Counted from the first letter of the stretch, positions 35,051 to 46,279 are shown. The stretch: 64,000 nucleotides of DNA from Enterococcus moraviensis ATCC BAA-383 (GCF_000407445.1 NZ_ASWB01000005.1:220930-284929), one strand, 5' to 3'. A program made the numbers and translations. The notes: generated from the sequence alone by a model not told the origin.

Positions 35051-35080
35051 GTGGTAGAAAGTGGCGGGATGTGGTAGACT
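35051..35080 (+). promoter_or_regulatory. MraZ boxes overlapping the dcw promoter
   Basis: Three direct GTGG repeats start at 35051, 35061 and 35071, exactly 10 bp apart. This is the spacing of the MraZ binding boxes described in E. coli (TGGGN with 5-nt spacers). The last repeat runs into TAGACT (35075-35080), a probable -10 preceded by TGG, so a bound MraZ multimer would block the promoter. Confidence 0.65.
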
Positions 35081-35115
35081 GTTTCTATCAAGTGGAAAAG
35101 TGGGGGAAATTGGCT

Positions 35116-35547
35116 ATGTTTATGGGTGAATTTCAACATAATATAGATGCCAAAGGCCGACTCATTGTACCAGCTAAATTTCGTGACCAATTAGGTGAGA
35201 AGTTTGTGGTTACTAGAGGAATGGATGGCTGTTTATTTGGTTATCCAATGTCCGAATGGGAACAATTAGAGGAGAAATTAAAAGAAATGCCTCTGGCCAA
35301 AAAAGATGCCCGCACGTTTGTCCGCTTTTTTTATTCGGCCGCAACTGAATGTGAAATCGATAAACAAGGCAGGATTAATATCCCGTCTACGCTTCGAACA
35401 CATGGCAGTTTGGAAAAGGCTTGTGTGATCATCGGTGTTTCAAATCGAATCGAGATTTGGGATGAAGCCCGTTGGCAAGAATTTTCTACAGAAGCTGAAG
35501 AGAATTTTGATGAAATTGCAGAAACAATGATTGATTTTGGTTTTTAG
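35116..35547 (+). CDS. mraZ: Transcriptional regulator MraZ
   Basis: This 143-residue protein has two AbrB-like MraZ domains, each with the DXXXR signature ([15 protein letters not shown] and [15 protein letters not shown]). It forms a ring that binds repeat boxes and represses the dcw cluster. The ATG at 35116 follows GGGGGA by 8 bp; in-frame codons further upstream lack a site. It leads the cluster and has its own probable boxes at 35051-35080. Confidence 0.96.
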   Translation: MFMGEFQHNIDAKGRLIVPAKFRDQLGEKFVVTRGMDGCLFGYPMSEWEQLEEKLKEMPLAKKDARTFVRFFYSAATECEIDKQGRINIPSTLRTHGSLEKACVIIGVSNRIEIWDEARWQEFSTEAEENFDEIAETMIDFGF

Positions 35548-35560
35548 AAAGAGGAGCATT

Positions 35561-36520
35561 ATGACAGAGGAATTTCAACACTATACTGTTTTACTAAAGG
35601 AAACAGTTGATGGCTTAAATGTGAAAAAAGACGGCATCTATGTCGATTGTACATTGGGCGGAGCAGGTCATAGTGAGTACTTACTCTCACAACTAAGCGA
35701 ACAAGGTCATCTGTACGCATTTGATCAAGACCAAAAAGCATTGGATTTTGCAGCACAACGTTTAAAAAAATATGTTGATAAAAACATGGTGACCTTTATT
35801 AAATCGAATTTTCGATATTTAAAAGAAGAATTGATGCATTTGAATATCCATCATGTTGATGGCATTTTATACGATTTGGGTGTTTCTTCCCCTCAGTTAG
35901 ATGAAGCTGAGCGTGGATTTAGTTATCACCAAGATGCACCACTTGATATGCGAATGGATCAAGAGGCTGAGTTGTCTGCGTATAATGTCGTGAACGAATA
36001 TACTTATCATGAATTAGTAAAAATCTTTTTCCGTTATGGCGAAGAAAAGTTTTCTAAACAAGTCGCTAGAGAAATCGAGCGAGTGCGTGCAAAAGCACCA
36101 ATCGAAACCACTGGTGAACTAGTAGAAATTATAAAAACAGCAATACCGGCGCCGGCTAGACGAAAAGGCGGTCATCCAGCGAAACGAATATTTCAAGCAA
36201 TTCGAATTGCGGTAAATGACGAACTTGGCGTTGTAGAAGAATCATTAGAACAAGCCATTGCTTTATTAAACAAAAAGGGACGAATCAGTGTGATCACCTT
36301 TCACTCTTTGGAAGACCGGATTGTAAAAAGCATGTTTAAGGAATATAGTACAATGCAAGATCTCCCGCCTGGGCTACCTGTAGTACCAGACGAGTTTCAA
36401 CCAGAATTAAAAGTAATCACTAGAAAGCCGATTTTACCAGGTGAGACTGAATTGGCTGAAAATAATCGCTCACGAAGTGCAAAGTTAAGAATTGCCGAAA
36501 AAGTTAAATTAAACATATAA
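35561..36520 (+). CDS. rsmH: 16S rRNA (cytosine-1402-N4)-methyltransferase
   Basis: This 319-residue methyltransferase has the SAM site [17 protein letters not shown], the [15 protein letters not shown] motif and a C-terminal [12 protein letters not shown] block. With RsmI it modifies C1402 of 16S rRNA. The ATG at 35561 is 5 bp after GAGGAG, 13 bp after mraZ. The order mraZ-rsmH-ftsL is the usual dcw order. Confidence 0.97.
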   Translation: MTEEFQHYTVLLKETVDGLNVKKDGIYVDCTLGGAGHSEYLLSQLSEQGHLYAFDQDQKALDFAAQRLKKYVDKNMVTFIKSNFRYLKEELMHLNIHHVDGILYDLGVSSPQLDEAERGFSYHQDAPLDMRMDQEAELSAYNVVNEYTYHELVKIFFRYGEEKFSKQVAREIERVRAKAPIETTGELVEIIKTAIPAPARRKGGHPAKRIFQAIRIAVNDELGVVEESLEQAIALLNKKGRISVITFHSLEDRIVKSMFKEYSTMQDLPPGLPVVPDEFQPELKVITRKPILPGETELAENNRSRSAKLRIAEKVKLNI

Positions 36521-36536
36521 AGAAAGGGGTACCGAC

Positions 36537-36938
36537 ATGGCTGAGTTAAAAAAAATGGAAGATTTTCAATATGATATTCCAGAAATGGATGAACCAGTCA
36601 TTGGTCTAGAGAATGAACCTAAAGTTCAAAGAAATATTGACCTACCCCAATCTCCGAAAAGGAAGTTGAGAAATATCTCACTTTTAGAAAAGGCAATCGG
36701 CTTTCTATTGTTAGTAGCGATTATTGGAATAGCAATTCTCACCATTCAAGTACGTACGTCTATTACACAAATGACAAACCAAATTACTGAAACACAAGCA
36801 ACAATCCAAGACAAAGAAGAATCAGCTTTGAAATTAGAACAACAAAAAAATGAATTGTCAAAAGCAGATCGTATCAAGGACGTTGCCAAAAGCAAAGGTC
36901 TTTCTGATAACTTTGAAAATATAAGGAAAGTGAAATAG
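36537..36938 (+). CDS. ftsL: Cell division protein FtsL
   Basis: This 133-residue bitopic protein has an acidic cytoplasmic segment, one membrane helix (AIGFLLLVAIIGIAILTIQV, about residues 62-82) and an extracellular coiled coil that ends near KVK. FtsL forms a complex with DivIB and DivIC. Sequence similarity is low in this family; the call rests on topology and position between rsmH and the PBP, which starts at the next base after the FtsL stop. Confidence 0.9.
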   Translation: MAELKKMEDFQYDIPEMDEPVIGLENEPKVQRNIDLPQSPKRKLRNISLLEKAIGFLLLVAIIGIAILTIQVRTSITQMTNQITETQATIQDKEESALKLEQQKNELSKADRIKDVAKSKGLSDNFENIRKVK

Positions 36939-38810
36939 ATGAGCAAAAAAAATAAAATAAAGAATTTTGTCAAAAAGAAGAACTTAAATCCAATGAACAA
37001 TCGTAAAAAAGTAGGCATTATTTTATTTGCTACGAGTATTGGATTGTTCTTTTTATTTGCCTTTAGATTAACCTATATTGTTGCTGTGGGAAAAGTTGCA
37101 GGCGTTTCGTTGCCAGAGAAGACAGCAAACCTTTATCAAGGAAGCAGTGTTGTTAAAGCAAAACGAGGAGCCATTTTGGATCGAAACGGTGTAGTGATTG
37201 CAGAAGATGCAACGTCCTATTCTGTGTATGCCATTTTGTCGGAAACGTATTTAGGCGAAGAAAATAAAAAGCTTTACGCGCAGAAAAAAGATTTTGATGC
37301 GTTAGCAGAAATCTTGGATAGAAACACAGAGTTGTCCAAAGATGAAGCGCTGAAATATTTAAATGGTGGCGTAAATGAAGACGGAACAGTTAAGTTTCAA
37401 GTTGAGTTTGGGAATAGAGGCAAAAATATTACTCTAGAAACGAGACAAAAAATTGAAGAGGACTTGAAGAAAAGTAAACTTGCAGGACTTTATTTTGAAG
37501 GACATCCCGCTAGGATTTACCCAAATGGAGTTTTTGCTTCTCATTTTATAGGCTATACTGATTCAGTTGATGCAGAAGATGATTCAAAAGGTTTAGTTGG
37601 GAAAATGGGGATAGAAGAATCCTATAATGATGTGTTAAAAGGACAAGATGGTAAGATCGACTATGAAAAAGATGTTTACGGCAACCCGCTTCCTGGAACG
37701 ATTGCCAGTGAAAAGAAAGCTGTCGATGGGAAAGATATCTATACAACGATAGATAGTCGGATTCAAAGTCAATTAGAATCGTTAATGGATCCAGTTTTAG
37801 AAGAATACAAACCAGAAAACATGACAGCGATGTTAATGAAAGCAAAAACAGGTGAAATACTTGCTATGTCCCAACGTCCTTCATTTAATCCTGAAACAAA
37901 AGAAGGAATAAAAGAATGGCGTAATCTTTTAGTAGAAGATCGATTTGAACCAGGGTCAACTATGAAACTTTTTACCTCAGCAGCAGCAATGCAAGAAGGT
38001 AAATTTAATCCAAATGCGACATTTGCTTATCCAGAAGGCGGCTATCCATTAGATGATAGAAAGGTAAATGATCATGATTTTGGAGTTGTAGGCCCATTAA
38101 CATTTCGTCAGGCTATTTCTTGGTCTAGTAATGTAGGTATGCTTACTCTAGAACAAGCGATGGATCCGAGTGGTCAAGTATGGAAAAGTTATTTAGAAAA
38201 GTTTGGTTTTGGAAAATCAACAAAATCAGGATTAGCTGGTGAATCTGCCGGGGAACTTCCAGGAGATAACTGGGTCGATATAGCGATGTCATCATTTGGT
38301 CAAGCCATTTCAGTTACGAATTTTCAAATGATGCAGGCATATACTGCCATTGCAAATGATGGTTCTATGTTGAAACCACAATATATCAGTAAAATCGTGG
38401 ATAATAAAACGGGTGAAGAAAAAGTAACACAACCAGAAAAAGTTGGACAACCCATTATAACTCCGCAAGCAGCAAGCGATATTCGGACATATATGATCGA
38501 TACAGTAGAAGATCCTAACTATGGTATTGCGTACGATGTCTACAAAGTACCCGGCTATCACGTAGCCGCCAAAACAGGTACAGCTCAGATCACTGGAGAA
38601 GGTGGGTATATGGCTGGTTTAACAGATTACACATATTCTGTTGTGGAAATGGTGCCAGCAGATAATCCAGAATATATTTTATATCTTACAATGCAAAAAC
38701 CTCAAACGTATACGAGAGACGCACTTGCGAAAATTGCTAATCCGTTGATGAAAGTCGTAATGGACTCGATGGATAGTGACTCAGCTACAACTGAAGATGT
38801 GGCGAAATAA
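36939..38810 (+). CDS. Division-specific class B penicillin-binding protein (PBP2X/FtsI-like)
   Basis: This 623-residue protein has a short N-terminal cytoplasmic segment, one membrane anchor (VGIILFATSIGLFFLFAF), a pedestal domain (about residues 55-270) and a transpeptidase domain. The active-site motifs are STMK (SxxK), SSN (SxN) and KTG. It cross-links septal peptidoglycan and is a beta-lactam target. The protein ends about 55 residues after YTRDALAKIANPLMKV, and no PASTA domains follow, unlike pneumococcal PBP2X. Spacing to ftsL is zero. Confidence 0.93.
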   Translation: MSKKNKIKNFVKKKNLNPMNNRKKVGIILFATSIGLFFLFAFRLTYIVAVGKVAGVSLPEKTANLYQGSSVVKAKRGAILDRNGVVIAEDATSYSVYAILSETYLGEENKKLYAQKKDFDALAEILDRNTELSKDEALKYLNGGVNEDGTVKFQVEFGNRGKNITLETRQKIEEDLKKSKLAGLYFEGHPARIYPNGVFASHFIGYTDSVDAEDDSKGLVGKMGIEESYNDVLKGQDGKIDYEKDVYGNPLPGTIASEKKAVDGKDIYTTIDSRIQSQLESLMDPVLEEYKPENMTAMLMKAKTGEILAMSQRPSFNPETKEGIKEWRNLLVEDRFEPGSTMKLFTSAAAMQEGKFNPNATFAYPEGGYPLDDRKVNDHDFGVVGPLTFRQAISWSSNVGMLTLEQAMDPSGQVWKSYLEKFGFGKSTKSGLAGESAGELPGDNWVDIAMSSFGQAISVTNFQMMQAYTAIANDGSMLKPQYISKIVDNKTGEEKVTQPEKVGQPIITPQAASDIRTYMIDTVEDPNYGIAYDVYKVPGYHVAAKTGTAQITGEGGYMAGLTDYTYSVVEMVPADNPEYILYLTMQKPQTYTRDALAKIANPLMKVVMDSMDSDSATTEDVAK

Positions 38811-38855
38811 ATGAAAAAGTAAACCAATACGAGTTGAATAATTAGGAGAGATATC

Positions 38856-39821
38856 ATGGAGTGGACACAAATTTTTATTCCCATAGTATGTAGTTTTGCT
38901 ATAACGGTGGCGGTGATGCCGATGTTTATCGGTTATTTCCAAATGAAAAAACAAGGACAAACAACGCGTGAAGATGGGCCAACTTGGCATAACGTAAAAA
39001 CAGGTACGCCAACGATGGGTGGTTTGGTATTTTTAGTTGCAAGTTTTATCACGTCACTATTAGTGGGATTATGGAAACAAGAACTCACTCCTTCTTTACT
39101 GATTATTTTATTCATCTTAGTTCTTTATGGTTTATTAGGATTTTTGGATGATTTTATTAAAGTGTTCAAAAAAAGAAATATGGGGTTAAATTCCCGTCAA
39201 AAATTAATAGGCCAAATTATTGGTGGTTTAGTTTTCTATTTTGTTTATCGATCTGAAGGCTTACCTGATACATTAGATTTGTTTGGTATCGTCACATTAC
39301 CATTGGGGATTTTCTATGGCGTATTCGTTATTTTTTGGCTGGTAGGATTTTCGAATGCTGTGAATTTAACAGATGGTATCGATGGTCTAGTAGCCGGTTT
39401 AGGAACGATTTCATTTGGAACGTATGCGATTATTGCATGGAAACAACAACAATTTGACGTTGTGATCATTTGTTTAAGTGTGATCGGTGGCTTATTGGGT
39501 TTCTTCCCATATAACAGAAAACCTGCCAAAATCTTTATGGGAGATGTTGGTTCACTTGCTTTAGGCGGACTTTTAGCAGCTATTTCTATTATCTTACGAC
39601 AAGAATGGACATTGTTATTGATTGGACTTGTTTACGTTTGTGAAACAGCAAGTGTGATCCTACAAGTCACGTCATTTAAATTATTCGGTAAACGTATTTT
39701 TAAAATGTCACCGATTCATCATCATTTTGAGATGTGTGGTTGGTCTGAATGGAAAATCGACATCGTTTTCTGGCTGACAGGAGCTATTTGTTCAGCTATT
39801 ACGTTGTGGATCGTACTTTAA
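38856..39821 (+). CDS. mraY: Phospho-N-acetylmuramoyl-pentapeptide transferase
   Basis: This 321-residue polytopic membrane enzyme attaches phospho-MurNAc-pentapeptide to undecaprenyl phosphate to make lipid I. It has the conserved aspartates FLDDFIKV and [12 protein letters not shown] and the C-terminal HHHFE motif ([15 protein letters not shown]). Length is normal. TAGGAGAG lies 6 bp before the ATG. The 155-bp gap to murD is longer than usual for dcw clusters. Confidence 0.97.
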   Translation: MEWTQIFIPIVCSFAITVAVMPMFIGYFQMKKQGQTTREDGPTWHNVKTGTPTMGGLVFLVASFITSLLVGLWKQELTPSLLIILFILVLYGLLGFLDDFIKVFKKRNMGLNSRQKLIGQIIGGLVFYFVYRSEGLPDTLDLFGIVTLPLGIFYGVFVIFWLVGFSNAVNLTDGIDGLVAGLGTISFGTYAIIAWKQQQFDVVIICLSVIGGLLGFFPYNRKPAKIFMGDVGSLALGGLLAAISIILRQEWTLLLIGLVYVCETASVILQVTSFKLFGKRIFKMSPIHHHFEMCGWSEWKIDIVFWLTGAICSAITLWIVL

Positions 39822-39929
39822 GTATTTAATGACTTGACACTGCCTAGCTTGCAGAAGTAGTTCTTATGAAAAGTAGACGTCTTAAACGGGCACTAAAACT
39901 TTCCAAATTCAGATGTTGAACTTTCTATA

Positions 39930-39954
39930 GAGCTAGACACTTCATTCAGCTTTT
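39930..39954 (+). repeat. Degenerate copy of a dispersed hairpin element
   Basis: GAGCTAGACACTTCATTCAGCTTTT resembles the element at 63916-63940 (GAGCTGAACGAGC then CCATTCAGCTTTT) at both ends and differs in the middle. It lies in the 155-bp mraY-murD gap, 23 bp before murD. Confidence 0.35.
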
Positions 39955-39976
39955 CTAAAGATAAGGAGAATTTATA

Positions 39977-41347
39977 ATGAAAAAAATTACAGATTATGAA
40001 AACAAAAAAGTTCTTGTTCTTGGACTTGCTAAAAGTGGTGTTAGTGCTGCAAAGTTATTGCATGAGCTAGGAGCATTAGTGACAGTCAATGACTTTAAAC
40101 AATTTGATCAAAATCCCGAAGCCCAAGATTTGTTAACCTTGGGTATTCGTGTTGTTACAGGTGGACATCCAATCGAACTTTTAGATGAAGATTTTTCGTT
40201 GATTGTTAAGAATCCTGGTATTCCATATACCAACCCATTAGTAGAAAAGGCAATGAGTATGGCATTACCCGTTCTTACTGAGGTAGAACTGGCTTATCAA
40301 ATAGCGGAATGTCCAATCATCGGAATTACAGGAACAAATGGTAAAACAACTACAACGACAATGATTGGCTTACTTTTAAATGCTGATCGTAAAACAGGTA
40401 CAGCACGTTTAGCTGGAAATATTGGATACCCTGCTAGTGAAGTAGCAGAAGAGGCTAGCGCAGAAGATGATATTGTTATGGAATTATCAAGTTTTCAATT
40501 GATGGGAATCAAAACATTTCGTCCTAAAATTGCTGTTATTACAAATATTTATGAAGCGCATTTAGATTATCATGGTTCGAGAGACGAATATGTAAAAGCA
40601 AAATGGGCCATTCAAGAAAATATGCAAGAAAGTGATGCTATTGTTTTGAATTGGAATCAGCAAGAATTGCAAGAATTAAGTAAAACAACAAAAGCTAATA
40701 TTATTCCTTTTTCAACAAAGGAACAAGTTGACGGCGCCTACGTGTTGGGTGGGAAAATCTATTACAAAAATGACTACATTATGGAAACAATGGAGCTAGG
40801 CGTTCCTGGAAGTCACAATATTGAAAATGCATTGGCTGCGATTTGCGTTGCCAAATTAAAAGCTGTTCCAACAGACATAATTAGACAAACGCTAATGGTC
40901 TTTACAGGTGTTCCGCATCGCACACAATATGTTGGCGAGATAAAAGGTCGGAAATTCTATAATGATTCAAAAGCCACGAACATCCTTGCAACTGAAATGG
41001 CTCTGAGTGGTTTTGATCATTCTTCGCTTATTCTGTTAGCAGGCGGTTTAGATCGAGGCAACAGTTTTGATGAATTAGTTCCTTCATTAAAAGGAGTCAA
41101 AGCAATTATTCTATTTGGGGAAACAAAAGATAAACTGCACAAAGCAGCGGTCGAAGCAGGAATTGAAACAATACGATTGACAGAAAATGTCCAAACTGCT
41201 GTACAAGATGCCTATGATTTTTCCGTAAAAAATGATACTATTCTATTATCGCCTGCATGTGCAAGTTGGGATCAATACCCTAATTTTGAGCTACGTGGAG
41301 AGGCGTTTATCCAAGCAATGAACCAGCTAAAAGACATAGAAAAGTGA
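39977..41347 (+). CDS. murD: UDP-N-acetylmuramoyl-L-alanine--D-glutamate ligase
   Basis: This 456-residue Mur ligase adds D-glutamate to the cytoplasmic peptidoglycan precursor. The P-loop is [14 protein letters not shown] (about residue 117), followed by ligase motifs [31 protein letters not shown] and a C-terminal [10 protein letters not shown] block. AAGGAG precedes the ATG. murG follows 7 bp after the stop. Confidence 0.97.
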   Translation: MKKITDYENKKVLVLGLAKSGVSAAKLLHELGALVTVNDFKQFDQNPEAQDLLTLGIRVVTGGHPIELLDEDFSLIVKNPGIPYTNPLVEKAMSMALPVLTEVELAYQIAECPIIGITGTNGKTTTTTMIGLLLNADRKTGTARLAGNIGYPASEVAEEASAEDDIVMELSSFQLMGIKTFRPKIAVITNIYEAHLDYHGSRDEYVKAKWAIQENMQESDAIVLNWNQQELQELSKTTKANIIPFSTKEQVDGAYVLGGKIYYKNDYIMETMELGVPGSHNIENALAAICVAKLKAVPTDIIRQTLMVFTGVPHRTQYVGEIKGRKFYNDSKATNILATEMALSGFDHSSLILLAGGLDRGNSFDELVPSLKGVKAIILFGETKDKLHKAAVEAGIETIRLTENVQTAVQDAYDFSVKNDTILLSPACASWDQYPNFELRGEAFIQAMNQLKDIEK

Positions 41348-41354
41348 GATAATT

Positions 41355-42446
41355 ATGAAAATATTAATAACAGGTGGCGGAACAGGTGGACACATCTATC
41401 CAGCATTGGCTTTTGTCAACTATGTAAAACAAGTAGAGCCTCAAACCGAATTTATGTATGTAGGTACCCAGTTAGGGCTAGAAAGTCAGATCGTACCGAA
41501 ATATAATATTCCATTTAAGACGATAAAAATCCAAGGATTTCGACGTTCGCTTAGTCCTCAAAATTTTAAAACAGTTTATCTTTTCTTGAATAGTATTGGA
41601 AAAGCTAAAAAAATCATTAAAGAATTTCAACCAGATGTAGTCATTGGCACAGGTGGTTATGTATCGGGTTCAGTGGTCTATGCTGCTAAACAACTAAAAA
41701 TACCGACAATTGTACATGAACAAAATAGTATACCTGGTATGACAAACAAATTTTTAAGCAAATATGCAACAAAAGTAGCGATTTGTTTTCCAGATGTAGC
41801 AGAGTATTTTCCAAAAGATAAAGTGATTTTGACTGGAAATCCGCGAGCCCAAGAAGTCGTAATGGTGGAAAAAACGAACATATTAAAAGAGTACGGTTTA
41901 GATCCAGCCAAAAAGACAGTGGTCATTTTTGGTGGAAGTCGAGGCGCCCTAAAAATCAATCAAGCATTTTGTGAGGCATTGCCGCTTTTTGAGCAAAAAG
42001 AGTATCAAGTTCTTTATGCATCAGGAGAGCGATATTATAAAGAATTACAAGAAACATTAAATCTTTCCGAAAAGAAATTGACAAATGTAAGTATCCAGCC
42101 TTATATTGATAAAATGGCAGAAGTTTTAGCGGCTGTCGATTTGATGGTTGGTCGAGCGGGAGCTACTTCCATTGCAGAATTCACAGCATTAGGCTTGCCA
42201 GCAATTTTGATTCCTAGTCCATACGTGACAAATGATCATCAAACCAAGAATGCTGAAAGTTTAGTTAAATCTGGAGCAGTCGAGATGATTGCGGATAAAG
42301 AGTTAACGGGTCAAAATCTAGTCGATACGATTGATGCGATTTTATTAGATGAGTCGCGTCGTCAATCAATGGCTGAGGCTTCCCAAAAAGAAGGCATACC
42401 AGATGCTGGAGAACGACTTTACAAAGTGGTAAAAGAGATAATTTGA
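41355..42446 (+). CDS. murG: UDP-GlcNAc--lipid I GlcNAc transferase
   Basis: This 363-residue GT28 glycosyltransferase converts lipid I to lipid II at the inner face of the membrane. The G-loop motifs are [14 protein letters not shown] at the N-terminus and [14 protein letters not shown] further on. The UDP-GlcNAc binding segment [22 protein letters not shown] is near residue 267. It lies between murD and divIB. Confidence 0.97.
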   Translation: MKILITGGGTGGHIYPALAFVNYVKQVEPQTEFMYVGTQLGLESQIVPKYNIPFKTIKIQGFRRSLSPQNFKTVYLFLNSIGKAKKIIKEFQPDVVIGTGGYVSGSVVYAAKQLKIPTIVHEQNSIPGMTNKFLSKYATKVAICFPDVAEYFPKDKVILTGNPRAQEVVMVEKTNILKEYGLDPAKKTVVIFGGSRGALKINQAFCEALPLFEQKEYQVLYASGERYYKELQETLNLSEKKLTNVSIQPYIDKMAEVLAAVDLMVGRAGATSIAEFTALGLPAILIPSPYVTNDHQTKNAESLVKSGAVEMIADKELTGQNLVDTIDAILLDESRRQSMAEASQKEGIPDAGERLYKVVKEII

Positions 42447-42461
42447 TAGGAGGTGTGGAAG

Positions 42462-43502
42462 ATTAGTAAGAAAAAAGATGATCCAGAGGGACAAGGTGGT
42501 CAACAGCATGAGGATACTGAACACCTTGTTGAGCAAGATTTGACCCCGTGGCAAAAAGAAAATCTGGAATATATGAAAACTAAAGGCAATCAGCCTGTAT
42601 GGAATCCGTCGATAGTCTCTGAAGAAAATGAAGAACCAGAGGGAGAAGCAGCTGAGGTTGATGAAGCTGACTCAGAAGAACCATTATTGGATGATTCCGA
42701 AGAAGAAAAACAAAAGAAAACTTACGAGTCTTTTGCAGACCGCTTACCAAAAATAAAAAAAGTACGCAATAAACTATTGTTTCGTCGATTAACGTTGATC
42801 GTTTCAGTTTTTTTGATTGCACTATTGATTGTACTTTATTTTGTTTCACCACTTAGTAAGTTAGGAAGTATTAGTGTGTCTGGAAATAAATCAGTGGATA
42901 GCCAAAAAATAATTGAGCAATCTAAATTAGAAAAAGGCGAGAGCTTATGGGAACAATTCGGAGACAGAACCATTTATGAAGAAAAAATCGAACGTCAGTT
43001 ACCGCGTGTGAAACAAGCAACTATTTCATTAAATGGGCTCAACTCATTTAAAATTAAAATTGAGGAATATAAAGTCGTTGCTTTGGAGTCCGTAAATAAG
43101 GTGTATCATCCTATTTTGGAAAATGGAAAAATTTTACCAGAAGAAATGAAAGCACCTGTAAGTGGCATGCCAATTTTTCTGAATTTTAAAGATCAGTCAA
43201 TCATTAAAAATTTAATGAATTCTTATAACAAATTACCTGAAAATTTAAAGCAAAACATCTCAGAAATTCGTTATACTCCGTCAGCAGCTAATAAAGAATT
43301 AGTCAATCTTCATATGAAAGATACGAATGAAGTGATTGTAAATATCTCTCAATTAGCAGAGAAAATGGCGTATTACGAGAAAGTAGCAAGCCAAATGGAG
43401 AAGCCAGGAATCATTGATATGGAAGTGGGAATTTTCTCATATCCCTTTAATAATGAAGAGGATGAGGAAAGCATAGAAGAATCTTCACAGCTAGTAGAAT
43501 AA
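42462..43502 (+). CDS. divIB: Cell division protein DivIB/FtsQ, probable ATT start
   Basis: This bitopic division protein has an acidic cytoplasmic N-terminus (about 110 residues), one membrane helix (LTLIVSVFLIALLIVLYFVS) and an extracellular POTRA-type domain (KLGSISVSGNKSVDSQKIIE onward). The first clean coding segment is ISKKKDDPEGQ. The AGGAGG site (42448-42453) lies 8 bp upstream of an ATT codon at 42462; no ATG is available until about residue 37. A GTG at 42453 is inside the Shine-Dalgarno sequence and so is unlikely. I therefore place the start at ATT, giving 346 residues. Confidence 0.9.
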   Translation: MSKKKDDPEGQGGQQHEDTEHLVEQDLTPWQKENLEYMKTKGNQPVWNPSIVSEENEEPEGEAAEVDEADSEEPLLDDSEEEKQKKTYESFADRLPKIKKVRNKLLFRRLTLIVSVFLIALLIVLYFVSPLSKLGSISVSGNKSVDSQKIIEQSKLEKGESLWEQFGDRTIYEEKIERQLPRVKQATISLNGLNSFKIKIEEYKVVALESVNKVYHPILENGKILPEEMKAPVSGMPIFLNFKDQSIIKNLMNSYNKLPENLKQNISEIRYTPSAANKELVNLHMKDTNEVIVNISQLAEKMAYYEKVASQMEKPGIIDMEVGIFSYPFNNEEDEESIEESSQLVE

Positions 43503-43570
43503 ATTTAAGAAAAATAAAAGAATAAAATAGTAGAATCTGCTTTCTAAAAAGCCTATGTTTATGGTAAAAT

Positions 43571-43664
43571 TGAAAGAAGTGAGTATTCATAAAAAAATAT
43601 ATATGTAAACGGACGTTTTTTGCCGTTTTACATATTGGAATTAATAGGAGGAGGAACCCCATTC
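43571..43664 (+). promoter_or_regulatory. ftsA leader with a stable hairpin
   Basis: An inverted repeat (ATATGTAAACGG at 43601-43612 with CCGTTTTACATAT at 43623-43635) lies 30 bp before the ftsA start. An extended -10 candidate (TGGTAAAAT, 43562-43570) lies upstream. The hairpin is followed by the AGGAGGAGG ribosome site, so it may affect ftsA translation or mark a leader. Confidence 0.45.
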
Positions 43665-44987
43665 ATGGCAAAGACAGGAATGTATGTAGGCCTTGATATT
43701 GGTACAACATCAGTGAAAGTTGTAGTAGCTGAGTTTATCGAAGGTCAAATGAATATCATTGGCGTAGGAAACGCAAAATCTGATGGATTAAATCGAGGGA
43801 TCATCGTCGATATCGATAAAACAGTAAATGCGATTCAAAGAGCAGTAAGACAAGCAGAAGAAAAAGCGGGAATTCAAATTAAAAGTGTGAATGTGGGGTT
43901 ACCAGCAAACTTACTTGAAGTGGAAAATTGCCAAGGAATGATCGCTGTAAGTAGTGAGTCAAAAGAAATCACTGATGAAGATGTAAGAAACGTTGCATCG
44001 GCAGCTCTGGTTCGTTCAACTCCTCCTGAACGCCAAATCGTAGCAATCTTACCTCAAGAATTTACAGTAGATGGATTCGAAGGGATCAAAGATCCTAGAG
44101 GAATGATTGGCGTTCGTTTAGAAATGTTCGGTGTGGTTTTCACAGGTCCGAAAACAATTATCCATAATACAAGAAAATGTGTTGAAAAAGCTGGTTTAAC
44201 AGTAAATGAATTAGTGATTATGCCATTAGCCTTAACGGAAACAGTTCTATCTGACGGCGAAAAAGATTTTGGAACAATCGTTATCGATATGGGTGGCGGT
44301 CAAACAACAACTTCAGTGATGCATGATAAGCAATTGAAATTCACTCATGTAAATCAAGAAGGTGGCGAGTTTGTTACGAAAGATGTTTCGATTGTATTGA
44401 ATACATCGTTTAATAATGCAGAAGCCTTGAAAATCAACTATGGTGATGCATATCCTGAAAGAACATCAGTCAGTGAAGAGTTTCCAGTTGATGTAATTGG
44501 TAAGTCAGAACCTGTAAAAGTGGATGAGCGTTATCTTTCAGAAGTAATCGAAGCAAGAGTAGAACAAATCTTTAAAAAATCTAAAGAGGTATTGGACGAA
44601 ATCGATGCTTTAGAACTTCCTGGTGGAGTGATTTTAACTGGTGGTGGCGCAAGCCTTCCAGGCGTAGTCGACTTAGCACAAGAAATCTTTGATGCGAGTG
44701 TGAAATTATACGTACCGAATCATATGGGATTACGTAATCCAGTCTTTACAAATGTGATTAGCATCGTAGAATATTCTGCACAATTGAATGACATTTATCA
44801 TATTGCCAAAGGCGCGATCCCAGGCGAAAAGATTAAAACAACACAGCCAATCGCAGTTCAACAAGAAGTACAATATGATACGTATACAGATACACCTCAA
44901 GATGATTACAACGATTCTGAAATACATGAATCTGGTGAAAAAGTTACAGGTAAAATCAAAGACTTCTTCTCGAACATTTTTGACTAA
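43665..44987 (+). CDS. ftsA: Cell division protein FtsA
   Basis: This 440-residue actin-like ATPase tethers FtsZ to the membrane. It has the phosphate-binding strand [13 protein letters not shown] at the N-terminus, the [13 protein letters not shown] motif mid-protein and [11 protein letters not shown] near residue 325. The C-terminal amphipathic targeting helix is [11 protein letters not shown]. The ATG at 43665 is preceded by AGGAGGAGG. ftsZ follows 26 bp downstream. Confidence 0.96.
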   Translation: MAKTGMYVGLDIGTTSVKVVVAEFIEGQMNIIGVGNAKSDGLNRGIIVDIDKTVNAIQRAVRQAEEKAGIQIKSVNVGLPANLLEVENCQGMIAVSSESKEITDEDVRNVASAALVRSTPPERQIVAILPQEFTVDGFEGIKDPRGMIGVRLEMFGVVFTGPKTIIHNTRKCVEKAGLTVNELVIMPLALTETVLSDGEKDFGTIVIDMGGGQTTTSVMHDKQLKFTHVNQEGGEFVTKDVSIVLNTSFNNAEALKINYGDAYPERTSVSEEFPVDVIGKSEPVKVDERYLSEVIEARVEQIFKKSKEVLDEIDALELPGGVILTGGGASLPGVVDLAQEIFDASVKLYVPNHMGLRNPVFTNVISIVEYSAQLNDIYHIAKGAIPGEKIKTTQPIAVQQEVQYDTYTDTPQDDYNDSEIHESGEKVTGKIKDFFSNIFD

Positions 44988-45013
44988 CAATTAAAACAGG
45001 AGGAAACGATACT

Positions 45014-46270
45014 ATGGAATTTTCTTTAGATAATAACATTAACAATGGCGCTGTCATCAAAGTTATCGGTGTAGGCGGCGGCGGTGGCAATGCTGTTAAC
45101 CGAATGATCGACGAGAACGTCAAAGGCGTTGAGTTCATCGCTGCAAATACAGATGTACAGGCTCTTAAAAACTCAAAAGCAGAAACAGTGATCCAACTTG
45201 GACCTAAATATACACGTGGTTTAGGTGCTGGATCTCAACCAGAAGTCGGTCAAAAATCAGCAGAAGAAAGTGAACAAGTTCTTTCAGACGCCTTACAAGG
45301 TGCGGATATGATCTTTATCACAGCTGGTATGGGTGGTGGAACAGGTACAGGAGCTGCTCCTGTAGTTGCTAAAATCGCCAAAGAACTAGGCGCTTTAACA
45401 GTAGGTGTTGTTACGAGACCATTTAGCTTTGAAGGTCCAAAACGTGGACGCTTTGCTGCTGAAGGAATTGCTCTTTTAAAAGAAAACGTTGATACGTTAT
45501 TGATTATTTCAAATAACCGTCTATTAGAAGTTGTAGATAAAAAGACACCAATGCTAGAAGCATTCCGTGAAGCAGATAATGTTTTACGTCAAGGTGTACA
45601 AGGTATTTCAGATTTAATTACAGCTCCTGGTTATGTTAACTTGGACTTCGCTGATGTGAAGACAGTAATGGAAAACCAAGGAACTGCTTTAATGGGAATC
45701 GGAGTTGCAAGCGGTGAAGACCGTGTGATCGAAGCAACTAAAAAAGCGATTTCTTCTCCATTATTAGAAACATCTATTGATGGTGCAGAACAAGTATTGT
45801 TAAATATCACTGGTGGTCTTGATATGACATTATTCGAAGCACAAGATGCTTCTGATATCGTAACAAGCGCTGCAACAGGTGATGTAAATATCATTTTGGG
45901 TACATCGATCAATGAAGATTTAGGCGATGAAATTCGTGTTACTGTTATTGCAACAGGAATCGATCCATCAAAAAAAGATCGTAAGCCACAACGACAAAAT
46001 AGACCAACTCAAATCCAAACAGTACAACAAGCTCCAGTGTTAGATATGGATCAATCAAAACCAGCTCCATCTCAACCACAACCGCAAGAAGAAACAAGTG
46101 CTTTTGGTGACTGGGATATCCGTCGCGAACAAAACGTACGACCTAAAGTAGAAGATACAACATTTGAAAATGTTGAGAAAAAAGATTTTGAAACATTTCA
46201 TCGTGAAGAACCATCACAAAACAATGACGATGAATTAAACACACCACCATTTTTCCGCAGAAAAAGATAG
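45014..46270 (+). CDS. ftsZ: Cell division protein FtsZ
   Basis: This 418-residue tubulin homologue assembles the Z ring. The GTP-binding signature is [13 protein letters not shown], the T7 loop is near LDFADVK, and a glutamine/proline-rich linker (about residues 320-400) precedes the C-terminal conserved peptide ([13 protein letters not shown]) that binds FtsA and SepF. AGGAGG precedes the ATG. Confidence 0.98.
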   Translation: MEFSLDNNINNGAVIKVIGVGGGGGNAVNRMIDENVKGVEFIAANTDVQALKNSKAETVIQLGPKYTRGLGAGSQPEVGQKSAEESEQVLSDALQGADMIFITAGMGGGTGTGAAPVVAKIAKELGALTVGVVTRPFSFEGPKRGRFAAEGIALLKENVDTLLIISNNRLLEVVDKKTPMLEAFREADNVLRQGVQGISDLITAPGYVNLDFADVKTVMENQGTALMGIGVASGEDRVIEATKKAISSPLLETSIDGAEQVLLNITGGLDMTLFEAQDASDIVTSAATGDVNIILGTSINEDLGDEIRVTVIATGIDPSKKDRKPQRQNRPTQIQTVQQAPVLDMDQSKPAPSQPQPQEETSAFGDWDIRREQNVRPKVEDTTFENVEKKDFETFHREEPSQNNDDELNTPPFFRRKR

Positions 46271-46279
46271 GAGCGACTT

